The position numbers were made by a program, and so were the translations under genes. The notes under the pieces were generated by a model. The model was not told where the DNA came from and ran no database searches. It worked only from the letters and a program-made list of their open reading frames with translations. DNA of 64,000 nucleotides from Phycisphaeraceae bacterium (GTDB lineage Bacteria; Planctomycetota; Phycisphaerae; Phycisphaerales; UBA1924): positions 186,001 through 250,000 of the forward strand of contig JAHBXI010000005.1 in NCBI GenBank assembly GCA_019636515.1. Direction: 5' to 3'. Each line of letters opens with the position of its first letter. The stretch's first letter is position 1. Shown here one piece after another: positions 1 through 8,528 of the stretch.

Positions 1-484
1 TCAGGCGGGTAAGGGCCTGGTCGGCCGGCTGCTCGTACCGGGTGAACGGCCGGTCTTCCTTGATGATCTCCGCGATGCGACGGTTGATCGCCTCGAAGTG
101 ATCGCTCGAGAGTTTTTTCCCTTCCGGAAGGTGCATGTCGTAGAAGAACCCGGTGTCGGTGGGCGGGCCGTAGGCCAGCAGCACGTCCTTGCCGATCACG
201 TCCTGGATGGCCTCGGCCATGACGTGCGCCGCCGAGTGGCGCATCAGGAAGAGCGCATCGGCCGCCGCCGCCTGCCCGGGACGCGGGGCGGTCACGATCG
301 CCACCGACGCGTCCTGGTCGATGACCGACGACAGGTCGCGCAGTTCAGGGCCTGCCCCCAGGTCAACCCGCGCGCCGATCGCCGCCTTCGCAAGGCCCGC
401 ACCGATCGATGCGGCAATCTCCCCCAGGGTGACCGGGGCCGGGAATTGCTTGGTATCTCCGTTGGGCAGTGTGATCGTGGGCAT
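1..484 (-). CDS. thrS: Threonine-tRNA ligase, N-terminal part (truncated by window edge)
   Basis: This is the first ~161 residues of threonyl-tRNA synthetase, which charges tRNA-Thr in the cytoplasm. The frame starts at the ATG at 484 (MPTITLPNGDTKQFPAP) with a TGS domain over about residues 1-65. The N2 editing domain follows, with the RHSAAHVMAEA motif that supplies the editing-site histidines, then YGPPTDTGFFYDM. The catalytic core lies beyond the left edge. No strong Shine-Dalgarno is visible upstream of the ATG. The gene is divergent from the DUF6265 gene at 669. The family call is secure because the order TGS, then HxxxH editing motif, is diagnostic. Confidence 0.95.
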   Translation of the reverse strand, partial: MPTITLPNGDTKQFPAPVTLGEIAASIGAGLAKAAIGARVDLGAGPELRDLSSVIDQDASVAIVTAPRPGQAAAADALFLMRHSAAHVMAEAIQDVIGKDVLLAYGPPTDTGFFYDMHLPEGKKLSSDHFEAINRRIAEIIKEDRPFTRYEQPADQALTRL

Positions 485-668
485 GGGGTCGCTCGAGTCC
501 TGATTCCTTCGCGGGCCTCCGGGCGCTTCGTCCGGGAATCGACGGCCCGTCCCCGGCACGACAGGGCATCGCCTCCATCCCGCGCCGGGAAGGGGCCTGG
601 CCAGATCCGGCACCAACGGTAGACTGCGTGCGAACCCCTGACATGAAGACCTCCTATCGGAGTTCCCC

Positions 669-1298
669 ATGAGCGACGCGACTTCCGCCACGACGCACGT
701 TCGGCCCGTTCTCTTCGCCGGCCTCCTGGCCGTCACCCTCGCGGCCGGGACGGTCGGGCCGGGCCATTACACCGACATCCACGGTCCCCCGGGGCATGAG
801 CCGGCGGTCAACGGCGTGACCAACGCGGACGAGTCCCTCCAGCGTCTCGCGTGGCTGCGAGGCACGTGGGTCGGGAACGTCAACGCCGACCGCGTCGAGG
901 AGACCTGGAGCGCCCCCGCTCACGACTCCATCATCGGCATGTTTCGCTGGCAGTCGGGCGGGCGAACCACCCTCTACGAACTCCTGAGCATCAAGGCCGA
1001 GGAGGGCGTTCCCATCCTTCGGCTGCGTCATTTCGACTCGGTGTTCGAGCCGTGGAAATCCGAACTGGGCGGCGTCGCCTCCCTGCCCTTGGCCGAGTCC
1101 GGCGATGCCCGGGCGTTGTTCCGCAATACGTCCGACGTCGGTGGCATCGCCTCGTGCGAGTACTCCCTCGATGACGGCGGATCCCTCAACATCGCCGTGA
1201 ACTTCAAGGACCCGCAGAGGCCAGCCTTGTCCTTCTCGCTGCGACCCGTGCGCGGTGAGGCGCCGGGCCACGGCCAGCCGCACTCACCGGGGCGATGA
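669..1298 (+). CDS. DUF6265-like secreted or anchored protein
   Basis: A 209-residue protein starting at ATG 669 behind a GGAG Shine-Dalgarno. Residues ~12-28 form a hydrophobic segment that could be a signal peptide or membrane anchor. The rest resembles DUF6265, a small beta-rich domain of unknown function: LAWLRGTWVG, then EETWSAP, SIIGMFRW, YELLSI and LRLRHF in the expected order. The family usually occurs alone in the envelope or periplasm, and no substrate is known. The last ~20 residues are rich in Gly, His and Pro and look unstructured. The domain call rests on motif recognition, and no function is assigned. Confidence 0.7.
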   Translation: MSDATSATTHVRPVLFAGLLAVTLAAGTVGPGHYTDIHGPPGHEPAVNGVTNADESLQRLAWLRGTWVGNVNADRVEETWSAPAHDSIIGMFRWQSGGRTTLYELLSIKAEEGVPILRLRHFDSVFEPWKSELGGVASLPLAESGDARALFRNTSDVGGIASCEYSLDDGGSLNIAVNFKDPQRPALSFSLRPVRGEAPGHGQPHSPGR

Positions 1299-1382
1299 AC
1301 TAGGATCCCCTTGCTCAAAAACAACACCGGCCCGGGCATGACCCGAGCCGGTGCGAGGAGTGGATTTGAGACCGCCGACGGA

Positions 1383-2654
1383 TCAGGCCGCCTGACGGAT
1401 CGTCGTGCCCTCACCCGCCGCCGCCACGAAGGACGTGGGCTGGATGGCCGTACCGCCGACCGCCTGGCCGTAGCCGAACGGAGCCAGCGGGTTGACGAAG
1501 CCGGGGTACCCGATCCCGCTCAGCCCGTTGAACGAGTTGAAGGGGACGCCGCCGAACCACGGGGTGTACCCGCCGCTCGGGAACTGGCCGCTGTAGGGCT
1601 GGCCGTTGACAATCTGGCCATTGAAAAACTGGCTGTTGAAGTACGGCGTGTACGTCGCCCCGGGGAAGACCACGTCCGTCCCATTGAAATTGAACGGGTT
1701 GAACGAGCCGGTGTTCCAGGGCGTGTACGCCCCGAAGGTCGGCGTGAGACCGCCGATCGTGGGGAGCCACGAGTTGGAGACGGGGATGTTTGAGTGCAAG
1801 GCGTTCCAGGTCGGCAGGTTCACGGGCAGACCGTTCTGAACCAGGGCGTTCTGGGAGAGCCAGTTCTGGTACAGGGCCGCCTGGTTGAACCCGCCGTTCT
1901 GGAAGCCATTGAAGATCGGGGTGTGCTGGATCGCGTTGGTGAGGGAGAGCCCCTGGTTGGTCTGGCCGTTGAGGAAATGGACATTCCAGGGCATCCCGAT
2001 CGAGGGCACACCCAGCGGGGCCGTGGTGTTGTAGGGCGTGCTGTTCCACAGCGGGGTGTGAATGCCGTAGGGCTGCTGGAGGGTGTTGAAACCGAAGTTC
2101 TGCGGGAAGGTGGGCGAGCCAAAGGGCACGCCGTTGGAGAAGGACGTCGGCCACGCGGTATTCACGGGGCGGGTGGAAGTGCCAAGGGGCGAGAACGTGT
2201 TGAGGCCGTAGGACCCGTAATTGAGCCCGAAGGGCACGCCGGCGAAGGGGTTATTCAGCGAGTTGAAGTACCCGGGCGTCGCCGCATGGAACGGCGAAGT
2301 GGTCCCCTGGGTGCCCATGAACGGGATCAGGCCGTTCGTGCCCGCCATGGTGTTGAAGGGCGACGGGATGAACTGGGGGATGCCGGTGTTCCACGGCGTC
2401 TGGCCGAAGTTCGTGATGAAGGGGTACGCGAAGGGCGTGGCGTACGCGGAGTTGATCGGCAGCGCGGCGTACCCGGCGGTGCTCTGGGGAATGGCCTGAT
2501 TGAAGGAAGGGGTCACCGATCCGGCCACACCCGCGACCGAGCCCTGGGCAAAGCCGGGGATCCCGTGCTGGATCGGTGTCCCGTGGGGGGTCACGCCGTT
2601 GGACTGGCTGTTGGTGTTGATGGGGGTCGAATTCGGGAACGTGGTATACGTCAT
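1383..2654 (-). CDS. Almost charge-free Asn/Pro/Gly/Phe-rich low-complexity protein
   Basis: A 423-residue protein of unknown function. The ATG at 2654 has an AGGAG Shine-Dalgarno nine bases upstream. The frame continues further upstream, but that start lacks such a site. The sequence is low complexity and rich in Asn, Gly, Pro, Thr, Phe, Ser and Gln. In my reading it has no Lys and no Cys, and only two Arg, one Asp and one Glu. PFG, NFG and WNTG-type motifs recur with aromatics at irregular spacing. There is no signal peptide and no transmembrane helix. Such composition suggests an intrinsically disordered or self-associating protein. It stands alone, with about 760 bases of non-coding DNA upstream. 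Confidence 0.75.
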   Translation of the reverse strand: MTYTTFPNSTPINTNSQSNGVTPHGTPIQHGIPGFAQGSVAGVAGSVTPSFNQAIPQSTAGYAALPINSAYATPFAYPFITNFGQTPWNTGIPQFIPSPFNTMAGTNGLIPFMGTQGTTSPFHAATPGYFNSLNNPFAGVPFGLNYGSYGLNTFSPLGTSTRPVNTAWPTSFSNGVPFGSPTFPQNFGFNTLQQPYGIHTPLWNSTPYNTTAPLGVPSIGMPWNVHFLNGQTNQGLSLTNAIQHTPIFNGFQNGGFNQAALYQNWLSQNALVQNGLPVNLPTWNALHSNIPVSNSWLPTIGGLTPTFGAYTPWNTGSFNPFNFNGTDVVFPGATYTPYFNSQFFNGQIVNGQPYSGQFPSGGYTPWFGGVPFNSFNGLSGIGYPGFVNPLAPFGYGQAVGGTAIQPTSFVAAAGEGTTIRQAA

Positions 2655-3415
2655 CGTGCGAAACTCCTCTTCAATATCAGCGCGGACGATCCCCATCGCG
2701 GCCAACAAGGCCGCGCGAACCGCCCGTTCTACTCATGGGACTTTGACCCGTGAAACAGCGGCCGGGTCGAACCGCCGGGGCGGAGGCCCCGGGGCGTTGT
2801 CCTCACCCCTGAACATCGGCCCGCGTCGAGAGCAACTTTGCTCTCGGACTTCGGAAACGCCTCATTCTCTTTCGGGGGATTGACACGACAACGGACAGGG
2901 GAGGCATCCGTTCTCTCGGCGAAGTGTTTGTGATTTGAAAGGGTCGGCTCTTGAGTTTTTTCTGCGAGAATGGTGTCAAAATCGGATGCGGACTGCATCG
3001 AAAGGTGGTAAAGTGAACACACGTGGTGGGCTTGAACGCCCGATAGGACTCACTGGCCGGTTCTCGGCCGGTAGATCCCGAATGAAAAACACGAGATCCA
3101 CGGAGAAGCGAATCCGCCGTGTATTCCCGTACATTTCCTTGATTTGAAACGCGGCGAGAGAGCGGCCGAGAATGATGGAATGCGTCCCGCAATCGGAATT
3201 TCGAAGGAACAGTTTCCAGCGGCAGGCAGATCGAGTTTGAAAAGAAGCATGTGATTTTGTTTGGTAATTATTCGGTAATTCTGTGCAGATGACCCGATTT
3301 TCATGATCCGCCATTTGCTGAAGATCCGAGTTGGGATTGGATGCGAATAAGGGTTCTGGTAAGATTGGCACACGATGATCTGATTCGTCGGGGGCACAAC
3401 TGAAGGAGTCCGCCT
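2655..3415. other. Long intergenic region, AT-richer than surroundings
   Basis: About 760 bases lie between two divergent genes. The short open frames here have no plausible start sites, compositional bias or recognisable homology, so I see no convincing gene. The part from about 2940 to 3400 is clearly more AT-rich than the flanks and presumably holds the promoters for both neighbours. A Shine-Dalgarno for the rightward gene lies at 3402-3408. No intrinsic terminator or riboswitch was recognised. Confidence 0.5.
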
Positions 3416-4522
3416 ATGAAGGTGGGGAACACAATGAAGAAGATGCGTGCGTTCACCCTGATCGAACTCCTCGTGGTGATTGCGATCATCGCCCTTTTGA
3501 TCGGGATTTTGCTCCCGGCGCTCGGGGAGGCTCGCAAGTCCGCCAAGAACCTGATCGACCAGGTCAATCTGAAGCAGTTTGGCACGGTTCTTGGGACGTA
3601 TTCGTCCGACTACCAGGATCGGATCTTCGGGTTCACCTGGCGCGTCGGCAACTACGCCGGAGTCGATTCCGACCTTCTTGGCGCGACCGATGACGTCGCC
3701 GCCGCGGCAAACCAGGCCGTCCACATCATCCGGACCCGAACCGGCAACGACGCCGGGTCGTTCCCGAAGATCACGGGCTGGATCCCGCACATCTGGTACA
3801 CGCACCTGGTCGCCCAGGACTACCTGGCGGCTCGCCTGCCCGAGAAATCGGTGATCAGCCCCCACGACCGCGCCCGGGCCTATTGGCAGCGGATGATCAT
3901 CGAGGACAAGGTCAAGCCGATGGAGTTCTTCGCCGCCTGCCCGACGATCTACAGGCCCCTGGGCTCGACCTCCCACAACCAGCGCTGGCCCTTTGGCTCT
4001 TCGTACTCGATCGTCATGGCCTCGTTTGACAAGAGCGCGGTCGGCTCCCGGCTTGAAGTCGCCGCGTGGAACAGCGTTTCGGTCCCCGCGAGTTGCCGCC
4101 TGGGTGAGCGTCGCGTCGGCGACGTCGCCTTCCCCGGCCAGAAGGTCTTCAAGTGGACCACCGCCGAGCGTGGCTACCGCAAGTTCGAAAGTTTCTGGGG
4201 TTACGACGACTGCCGCTCGACCGCCACGATGATGGACGGCTCGGTGCAGGTCGTCCGCGTGGGATCCTCGAACCTCGGCGCGCTCCCCAACGCTCCGATG
4301 AACCCCGCCGTCAAGTATTGGAATTACGACTATTACGCCGGGCAGCAGACCGTCTACATGCCCGTGCCGCGCGCGCCCTCGGGCGGCGATACGCTCCCCA
4401 CGCGATGGGCCATGACCCGTTCAGGCCTGCGCGGCGTTGACCTTCCCAGCGGCCGGGGCGGTGACGATCGGACCGACTCGACCTCGATCAAGAACGGCGA
4501 AGTCTACTCCATGGCCTATTGA
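3416..4522 (+). CDS. Prepilin-type N-terminal methylation protein (planctomycete pseudopilin-like)
   Basis: A 368-residue protein with a class III (prepilin) signal. The basic start MKVGNTMKKMRA is followed by FTLIELLVVIAIIALLIG, so a prepilin peptidase would cleave before the Phe. The residue before the cut is Ala rather than the usual Gly, which is common in planctomycete members. The body contains a MMDGSVQVV motif near residue 275, like the DG motif of the H-X9-DG family, but I do not see the preceding His at the usual distance. The ATG at 3416 has GAAGGAG seven bases upstream. It probably sits in the inner membrane or periplasm as a pseudopilin-like protein. The peptidase and a PilB/GspE ATPase are encoded elsewhere in the window. 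An intrinsic terminator follows. Confidence 0.85.
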   Translation: MKVGNTMKKMRAFTLIELLVVIAIIALLIGILLPALGEARKSAKNLIDQVNLKQFGTVLGTYSSDYQDRIFGFTWRVGNYAGVDSDLLGATDDVAAAANQAVHIIRTRTGNDAGSFPKITGWIPHIWYTHLVAQDYLAARLPEKSVISPHDRARAYWQRMIIEDKVKPMEFFAACPTIYRPLGSTSHNQRWPFGSSYSIVMASFDKSAVGSRLEVAAWNSVSVPASCRLGERRVGDVAFPGQKVFKWTTAERGYRKFESFWGYDDCRSTATMMDGSVQVVRVGSSNLGALPNAPMNPAVKYWNYDYYAGQQTVYMPVPRAPSGGDTLPTRWAMTRSGLRGVDLPSGRGGDDRTDSTSIKNGEVYSMAY

Positions 4523-4570
4523 TCGACCCCGACTCGCCGGGCGCCGGCCGGAGTTTCCCGTACGCACCAA

Positions 4571-4599
4571 AGCCCGAGGCGCTCGCCTCGGGCTTTTTT
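4571..4599 (+). terminator. Intrinsic terminator after the prepilin-like gene
   Basis: A perfect 10-bp stem (AGCCCGAGGC at 4571-4580 with its complement at 4585-4594) closes a four-base loop and runs into six T residues. This is a textbook Rho-independent terminator for the gene ending at 4522, and it separates that gene from panD. Confidence 0.93.
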
Positions 4600-4642
4600 C
4601 ATTCCCCGCGAGAGCATGGCCCCGCGGCATATGCTTGCACCC

Positions 4643-5014
4643 ATGCTCCGAAAGGTCCTGTTCGCCAAACTCCACCGCTGCAAGGTGACGGCCGCGCTGC
4701 CCGACTACGTCGGGTCGATCACGATCGACGCGGATATCCTGCGAGACTCGGGAATCCGGCCGAGCGACGCGGTCGAGATCGCCAACTGCCGCAACGGCGA
4801 ACGGTTTGAGACCTACGTCCTGTGGGGCGAGCCGGGCAGCGGCAAGATCGAGATCAACGGGGCGGCCGCGCACCTGGTCGAGGTCGGCGACCCCCTGATC
4901 GTCATGCATTACGCCCTCATGGACGAGAGCGAATACCAGCGTCACCGCGCCACGGTGCTTATCTTCCCGGACTCAAACGCCGCCTGGCGCGCCACCCGCT
5001 ACGAGCCGCGGTGA
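4643..5014 (+). CDS. panD: Aspartate 1-decarboxylase (PanD proenzyme)
   Basis: A 123-residue cytoplasmic pyruvoyl enzyme that decarboxylates L-aspartate to beta-alanine for pantothenate and CoA synthesis. With the start at 4643 (MLRKVLFAKLHRCKVT), the self-cleavage pair falls exactly at Gly24-Ser25 (DYVGSITID), as in the E. coli enzyme. Lys9, His11 and the NGAAAHLVEVGD core are also present, and length matches the family. In-frame ATGs at 4616 and 4631 would give atypical extensions. There is no Shine-Dalgarno before 4643, but a TATGCT hexamer at 4630-4635 ends seven bases upstream, so the mRNA may be leaderless. It converges with serS. Confidence 0.95.
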   Translation: MLRKVLFAKLHRCKVTAALPDYVGSITIDADILRDSGIRPSDAVEIANCRNGERFETYVLWGEPGSGKIEINGAAAHLVEVGDPLIVMHYALMDESEYQRHRATVLIFPDSNAAWRATRYEPR

Positions 5015-5035
5015 ACGATTCCTCGCCCGGCTCGC

Positions 5036-6445
5036 TCAGCCGATCCGGTCCTGACCGCCCATGTACGGACGCAGGGACTCGGGGATCGTCACGGACCCGT
5101 CGGCGTTCTGGTGGTTTTCCAGAAGCGGGATCAGGAACCGCGGGCTCGCCAGCACCGTGTTGTTGAGCGAGTGGCAGAACGTGGTTTCTCCCCGGCCCGC
5201 CACTCCACCCGCCCGGTACCGCATATCGAGCCGACGGCATTGAAAGTCGTACAGACGGGACGCCGAGTGCGTCTCGCCGTACTCCCCGCGCGGGGACTTG
5301 TCCGGACCCAACTCCCCGCGGCCGGGCATCCACGATTCGATGTCGATCATCGCCGCGTTCTTCGGGCCAAGGTCCGCCGTGCAGCACTGCAGAAGGCGGT
5401 ACGGGATGCGCAGCCGCTGGAGGATCGCCTCAACGTACCCGATCATCGCCGCATGCCAGCGGCGGGATTCCTCGGCATCGGCCCGGCAGATCACCACCTG
5501 CTCGACCTTGTCGAACTGGTGGATCCTGTACAGGCCGGCGGTGTCCTTTCCCGCCGCGCCCGCCTCCCGGCGAAAGCACGTGCTAACCGTGACGTAGCGG
5601 AGCGGAAGGCTCGCCTCATCGAGGATTTCCCCCTGGTGAAGGCCCATCAGGCCGACCTCGCCCGTGCCCGTGAGGAACAGGTCGTATCCCCCGCCGCGGC
5701 GGGTCTCTTCGACGAGGTAGGCCTGCTCGCGCCCGGCGGGAAAGAACCCGGTGCCGATCATCGCCTCTTCCCGGACGAGCACGGGGACCGACATGGCCTT
5801 GAAGCCGTGCTCGATCGTCATGAAATCAACCGCGAAGCGCAGCAACGCCTGGTGCAGCCTCATGCCGTCGCCGGTGAGCACGTACGAGCGCGCCCCGGCC
5901 AATCGGACGCCTCGCTCAAAGTCCGCCAGGCCCAGTTCCCGGACGATCTCCAGGTGGGTCCGGGGACGAAAGCCCCGGTTTTCCTCGAACGATCTCGACG
6001 TATCAAACCCCGGCGGGTTCCAGCGGCGAACCTCGACGTTGTCCGCGGCCGAGGTCCCCACCGGCACATCATCGTCGGGCGGCAGCGGGACCTGCAGCAG
6101 CAACGCGTTGAGTTCCGGGTCGATCGATGTGATCAAGTCTTCGATCTCCGCGATCGCCGACTTGAGCGCCGAGGGCTTGGCGCTCAGTTCCGCGATCCGC
6201 GACTCGATCTCCGCCGCCTCCGCCCCGTGCCTGCCCCTGAGTTGGCCCTTCAATTGCCCGATCGTCGGCCCGACCTCCCTGGCCAGGCGGTTCTGCTCCG
6301 CGCGGAGTTGCTCCTGCTCGGAGAGCAGTTGCCGGCGCCGGGCATCCAGTTCCAGCACGCGGTCGATCTCCGCGGGGATGTTCTTGGCGCTGGCTCCCAG
6401 GGCGAACCGGGCCGGGTTCTCACGCAGTTGACGAAGGTCGATCAT
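5036..6445 (-). CDS. serS: Serine-tRNA ligase
   Basis: A class II aminoacyl-tRNA synthetase of 469 residues that charges tRNA-Ser. It starts at ATG 6445 (MIDLRQLRENP). An N-terminal coiled-coil arm spans about residues 25-110. The catalytic core has motif 2 (STCFRREAG...GLYRIHQFDKVE) and motif 3 (NNTVLASPRFLIPLLENHQ), and the end is typical (ADGSVTIPESLRPYMGG). The frame is open further upstream, but that extension has no family resemblance. It is convergent with panD, the stops lying about 20 bases apart, and divergent from the secretion ATPase gene. Confidence 0.97.
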   Translation of the reverse strand: MIDLRQLRENPARFALGASAKNIPAEIDRVLELDARRRQLLSEQEQLRAEQNRLAREVGPTIGQLKGQLRGRHGAEAAEIESRIAELSAKPSALKSAIAEIEDLITSIDPELNALLLQVPLPPDDDVPVGTSAADNVEVRRWNPPGFDTSRSFEENRGFRPRTHLEIVRELGLADFERGVRLAGARSYVLTGDGMRLHQALLRFAVDFMTIEHGFKAMSVPVLVREEAMIGTGFFPAGREQAYLVEETRRGGGYDLFLTGTGEVGLMGLHQGEILDEASLPLRYVTVSTCFRREAGAAGKDTAGLYRIHQFDKVEQVVICRADAEESRRWHAAMIGYVEAILQRLRIPYRLLQCCTADLGPKNAAMIDIESWMPGRGELGPDKSPRGEYGETHSASRLYDFQCRRLDMRYRAGGVAGRGETTFCHSLNNTVLASPRFLIPLLENHQNADGSVTIPESLRPYMGGQDRIG

Positions 6446-6713
6446 CGTGAAAAATCCGTGAGTCGAAATCGCCATCGGCCGGGGACGACACCCAGACGGG
6501 CGACCGCCCCGTTCAGGACCGTGCGTCGGCCCGCGGCGGGGAACCATGATACGAAGCCAATCCGGCGGAGAAGGCCCGACCCGCGTCCATTCCCTCGACT
6601 CCGGTCGAGCCCCGGTCGGCGCGGTATCCTGACCGATTCCCGGGGACGGCCCGGCATCCAACTCCCCGGATCCCGCCCGGGAGGTGGACCATCCCCACCG
6701 TGGAGGCGATCGC

Positions 6714-8453
6714 GTGAGCCTGATCCTCAAGACCATCCGTGGCGATACGTCGGGAACACGGATCGGGCGCGACGCGGTCTCCATCGGGCGCGGGCTTGAG
6801 AACACCATCTGCCTTCGCGATGACCGCGCCAGCCGGGCCCACTGCGTCATCGAGCCCGACGGTCGCGGGGGCTACGTGGTCCGCGACCTCAATTCTCGCA
6901 ACGGGACCAAGGTCAACGACCGGAAGATCTCGGTCGCCCCGCTCCGCCCGGGCGATGTGCTCCGCATCGGCTCGCACGAGTTTCTCGTCGAGCCTGACGA
7001 GTCCATTCCCCAAGGCGGCCCCTCGATCGACGCGGGCACGGCGGCCTGGCAGGCCGAAGAGAACGTGGACTTCGGAGGGCTTGCCCAGATCGAGGTTGAG
7101 AGCGGCCAACAGGCCGAGTCGATGCCCACGCCTCAGGCCTTCCCCGAGGTATCGTCGGAGCGGCCGGCCTCCGAGCCGGTCGAATGGGCCTCGCGACTGG
7201 ATGAACTGATCGACGAACTTCCGCCGCGGGACTCTCCGCGGGAATCCGTCTCGATCGTCGACGCGGCCGGCAAGCCATCCCTGGCGCTTGATGGAAGCAG
7301 CCTCGGGTCCGCCGGGATGAGCCTGCTCCTGAAACTGGCCTCCAAGGCCCGTGCCACCGACATCCATATCGAGCCAAAGGGCGACCGCAGCCAGGTCCGC
7401 ATGAGGGTGGACGGCCAGATGATCACGACGGTGGACCTCCCCGCGCGGGTCGGAGAACTGGTCTACGGCCTCATCAAGACCGCGTCGCAGATCAAGATGG
7501 CCGCCCGGGACGCCGTCCAGGAGGGCCATTTCTCGGCCCGCTTCCCCGACCGTCGCGTTGACTACCGGGTCAGTTTCACGCCCTCGGTCTACGGGCAGAA
7601 ACTCGTGCTTCGCGTCCTGGACACCCGCGGCCTGCCCAGGAGCATCAACGAACTGGGGCTTGTCCCGTACATGGTTGACCGCGTCCGACGCATCTGCGAG
7701 CAGGACCACGGCCTGCTGCTGGTCTGCGGGCCGACCGGATCGGGCAAGACCACCACGCTCTACACCTGCATCCGCGAGATCGACCGCCACTCGCGCAACG
7801 TGGTCACCATCGAGGACCCGGTCGAGTACCAACTCGACATGGTCACGCAGATCCCCATCGACGATCACAAGGGCAACAGTTTCGGGGCGCTGCTTCGCTC
7901 CGTGCTCAGGCAGGATCCCGACGTCATCCTCGTGGGCGAGATCCGGGATGAAGAGACCGCCCGCACCGCCATGCAGGCCGCCATGACCGGTCACGTGGTC
8001 TTCTCCAGCATCCATGCCAAGGACACGATCGCCGCGGTCTTCCGCCTGCTGGAACTCAAGGTCGAATCGTACCTGGTGGCCAACTCGCTCGACCTGATCC
8101 TGGCGCAGCGGCTTGTCCGCGTCCTGTGCGAAACCTGCCGCCGCGAGGTCGCCGTCACCCCGGGCCAGTCGACCAGGCTGGGCAAGTACCTTTCCAACAA
8201 GACCCGGGTCTTTTCCGCGACCGGGTGCCCCCGGTGCCTGCGAACCGGTTATCGCGGGCGGCGGGCCATCTTCGAGATGCTCGATTTCAACGACGACCTG
8301 CGGGACGTTGTCCTGCGTGAACCGACGATCCAGGCGATGAAGCGTGTGATCGAGCAGGGCCACTTCACCACCCTGGTCCAGTTCGGGTGGAGACTGGTCG
8401 CCGAGGGCGTCACGACGCTCGACGAGGTTGACCACGTCGCCGGGGTGCAGTAG
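6714..8453 (+). CDS. FHA-domain type IV pilus / type II secretion ATPase (PilB/GspE family)
   Basis: A 579-residue fusion. Residues ~1-95 form an FHA phosphothreonine-binding domain (SIGRGLENTICL, SRAHCVI, LNSRNGTKV). The rest is a PilB/GspE hexameric ATPase with Walker A GPTGSGKTT (~residue 340), an Asp box, ILVGEIRDEETA (Walker B), a His box, and a four-cysteine zinc site (CETC...CPRC, ~470-515). It would power pseudopilus or pilus assembly at the inner membrane, probably using the prepilin-like proteins and prepilin peptidase also encoded here. The FHA domain suggests control by Ser/Thr phosphorylation. I chose GTG 6714 because GGAGG lies seven bases upstream; another GTG at 6684 sits directly on its purine tract. 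Confidence 0.92.
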   Translation: MSLILKTIRGDTSGTRIGRDAVSIGRGLENTICLRDDRASRAHCVIEPDGRGGYVVRDLNSRNGTKVNDRKISVAPLRPGDVLRIGSHEFLVEPDESIPQGGPSIDAGTAAWQAEENVDFGGLAQIEVESGQQAESMPTPQAFPEVSSERPASEPVEWASRLDELIDELPPRDSPRESVSIVDAAGKPSLALDGSSLGSAGMSLLLKLASKARATDIHIEPKGDRSQVRMRVDGQMITTVDLPARVGELVYGLIKTASQIKMAARDAVQEGHFSARFPDRRVDYRVSFTPSVYGQKLVLRVLDTRGLPRSINELGLVPYMVDRVRRICEQDHGLLLVCGPTGSGKTTTLYTCIREIDRHSRNVVTIEDPVEYQLDMVTQIPIDDHKGNSFGALLRSVLRQDPDVILVGEIRDEETARTAMQAAMTGHVVFSSIHAKDTIAAVFRLLELKVESYLVANSLDLILAQRLVRVLCETCRREVAVTPGQSTRLGKYLSNKTRVFSATGCPRCLRTGYRGRRAIFEMLDFNDDLRDVVLREPTIQAMKRVIEQGHFTTLVQFGWRLVAEGVTTLDEVDHVAGVQ

Positions 8454-8465
8454 GCAACACGACCC

Positions 8466-8515
8466 GAACCGCTCGGAGAGCGGTTCGCGTTGATTCTGGT
8501 TTCGGCGGAACCAGA
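8466..8515. terminator. Paired hairpins between convergent genes
   Basis: Two hairpins fill the gap between convergent stop codons. The first has a 9-bp stem (GAACCGCTC at 8466-8474 and its complement at 8478-8486). The second pairs TCTGGTT near 8494 with AACCAGA near 8515. Neither has a long T-tract, so if they terminate transcription it is probably as a bidirectional or Rho-assisted barrier. Confidence 0.5.
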
Positions 8516-8528
8516 GTTCCAGGTCGAA

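Noticed and set aside
1383-2654. FG-nucleoporin-like protein
   Set aside because: Only a handful of FG dipeptides are scattered through the sequence with no regular spacing and no anchor domain. Low charge and Phe/Gly content alone do not support a nuclear-pore analogy.
3366-3382. Sigma-54 promoter before the prepilin-like gene (TGGCAC match)
   Set aside because: The -24 GG is present, but ten bases later the sequence is TC rather than the required GC, so the -12 element is missing.
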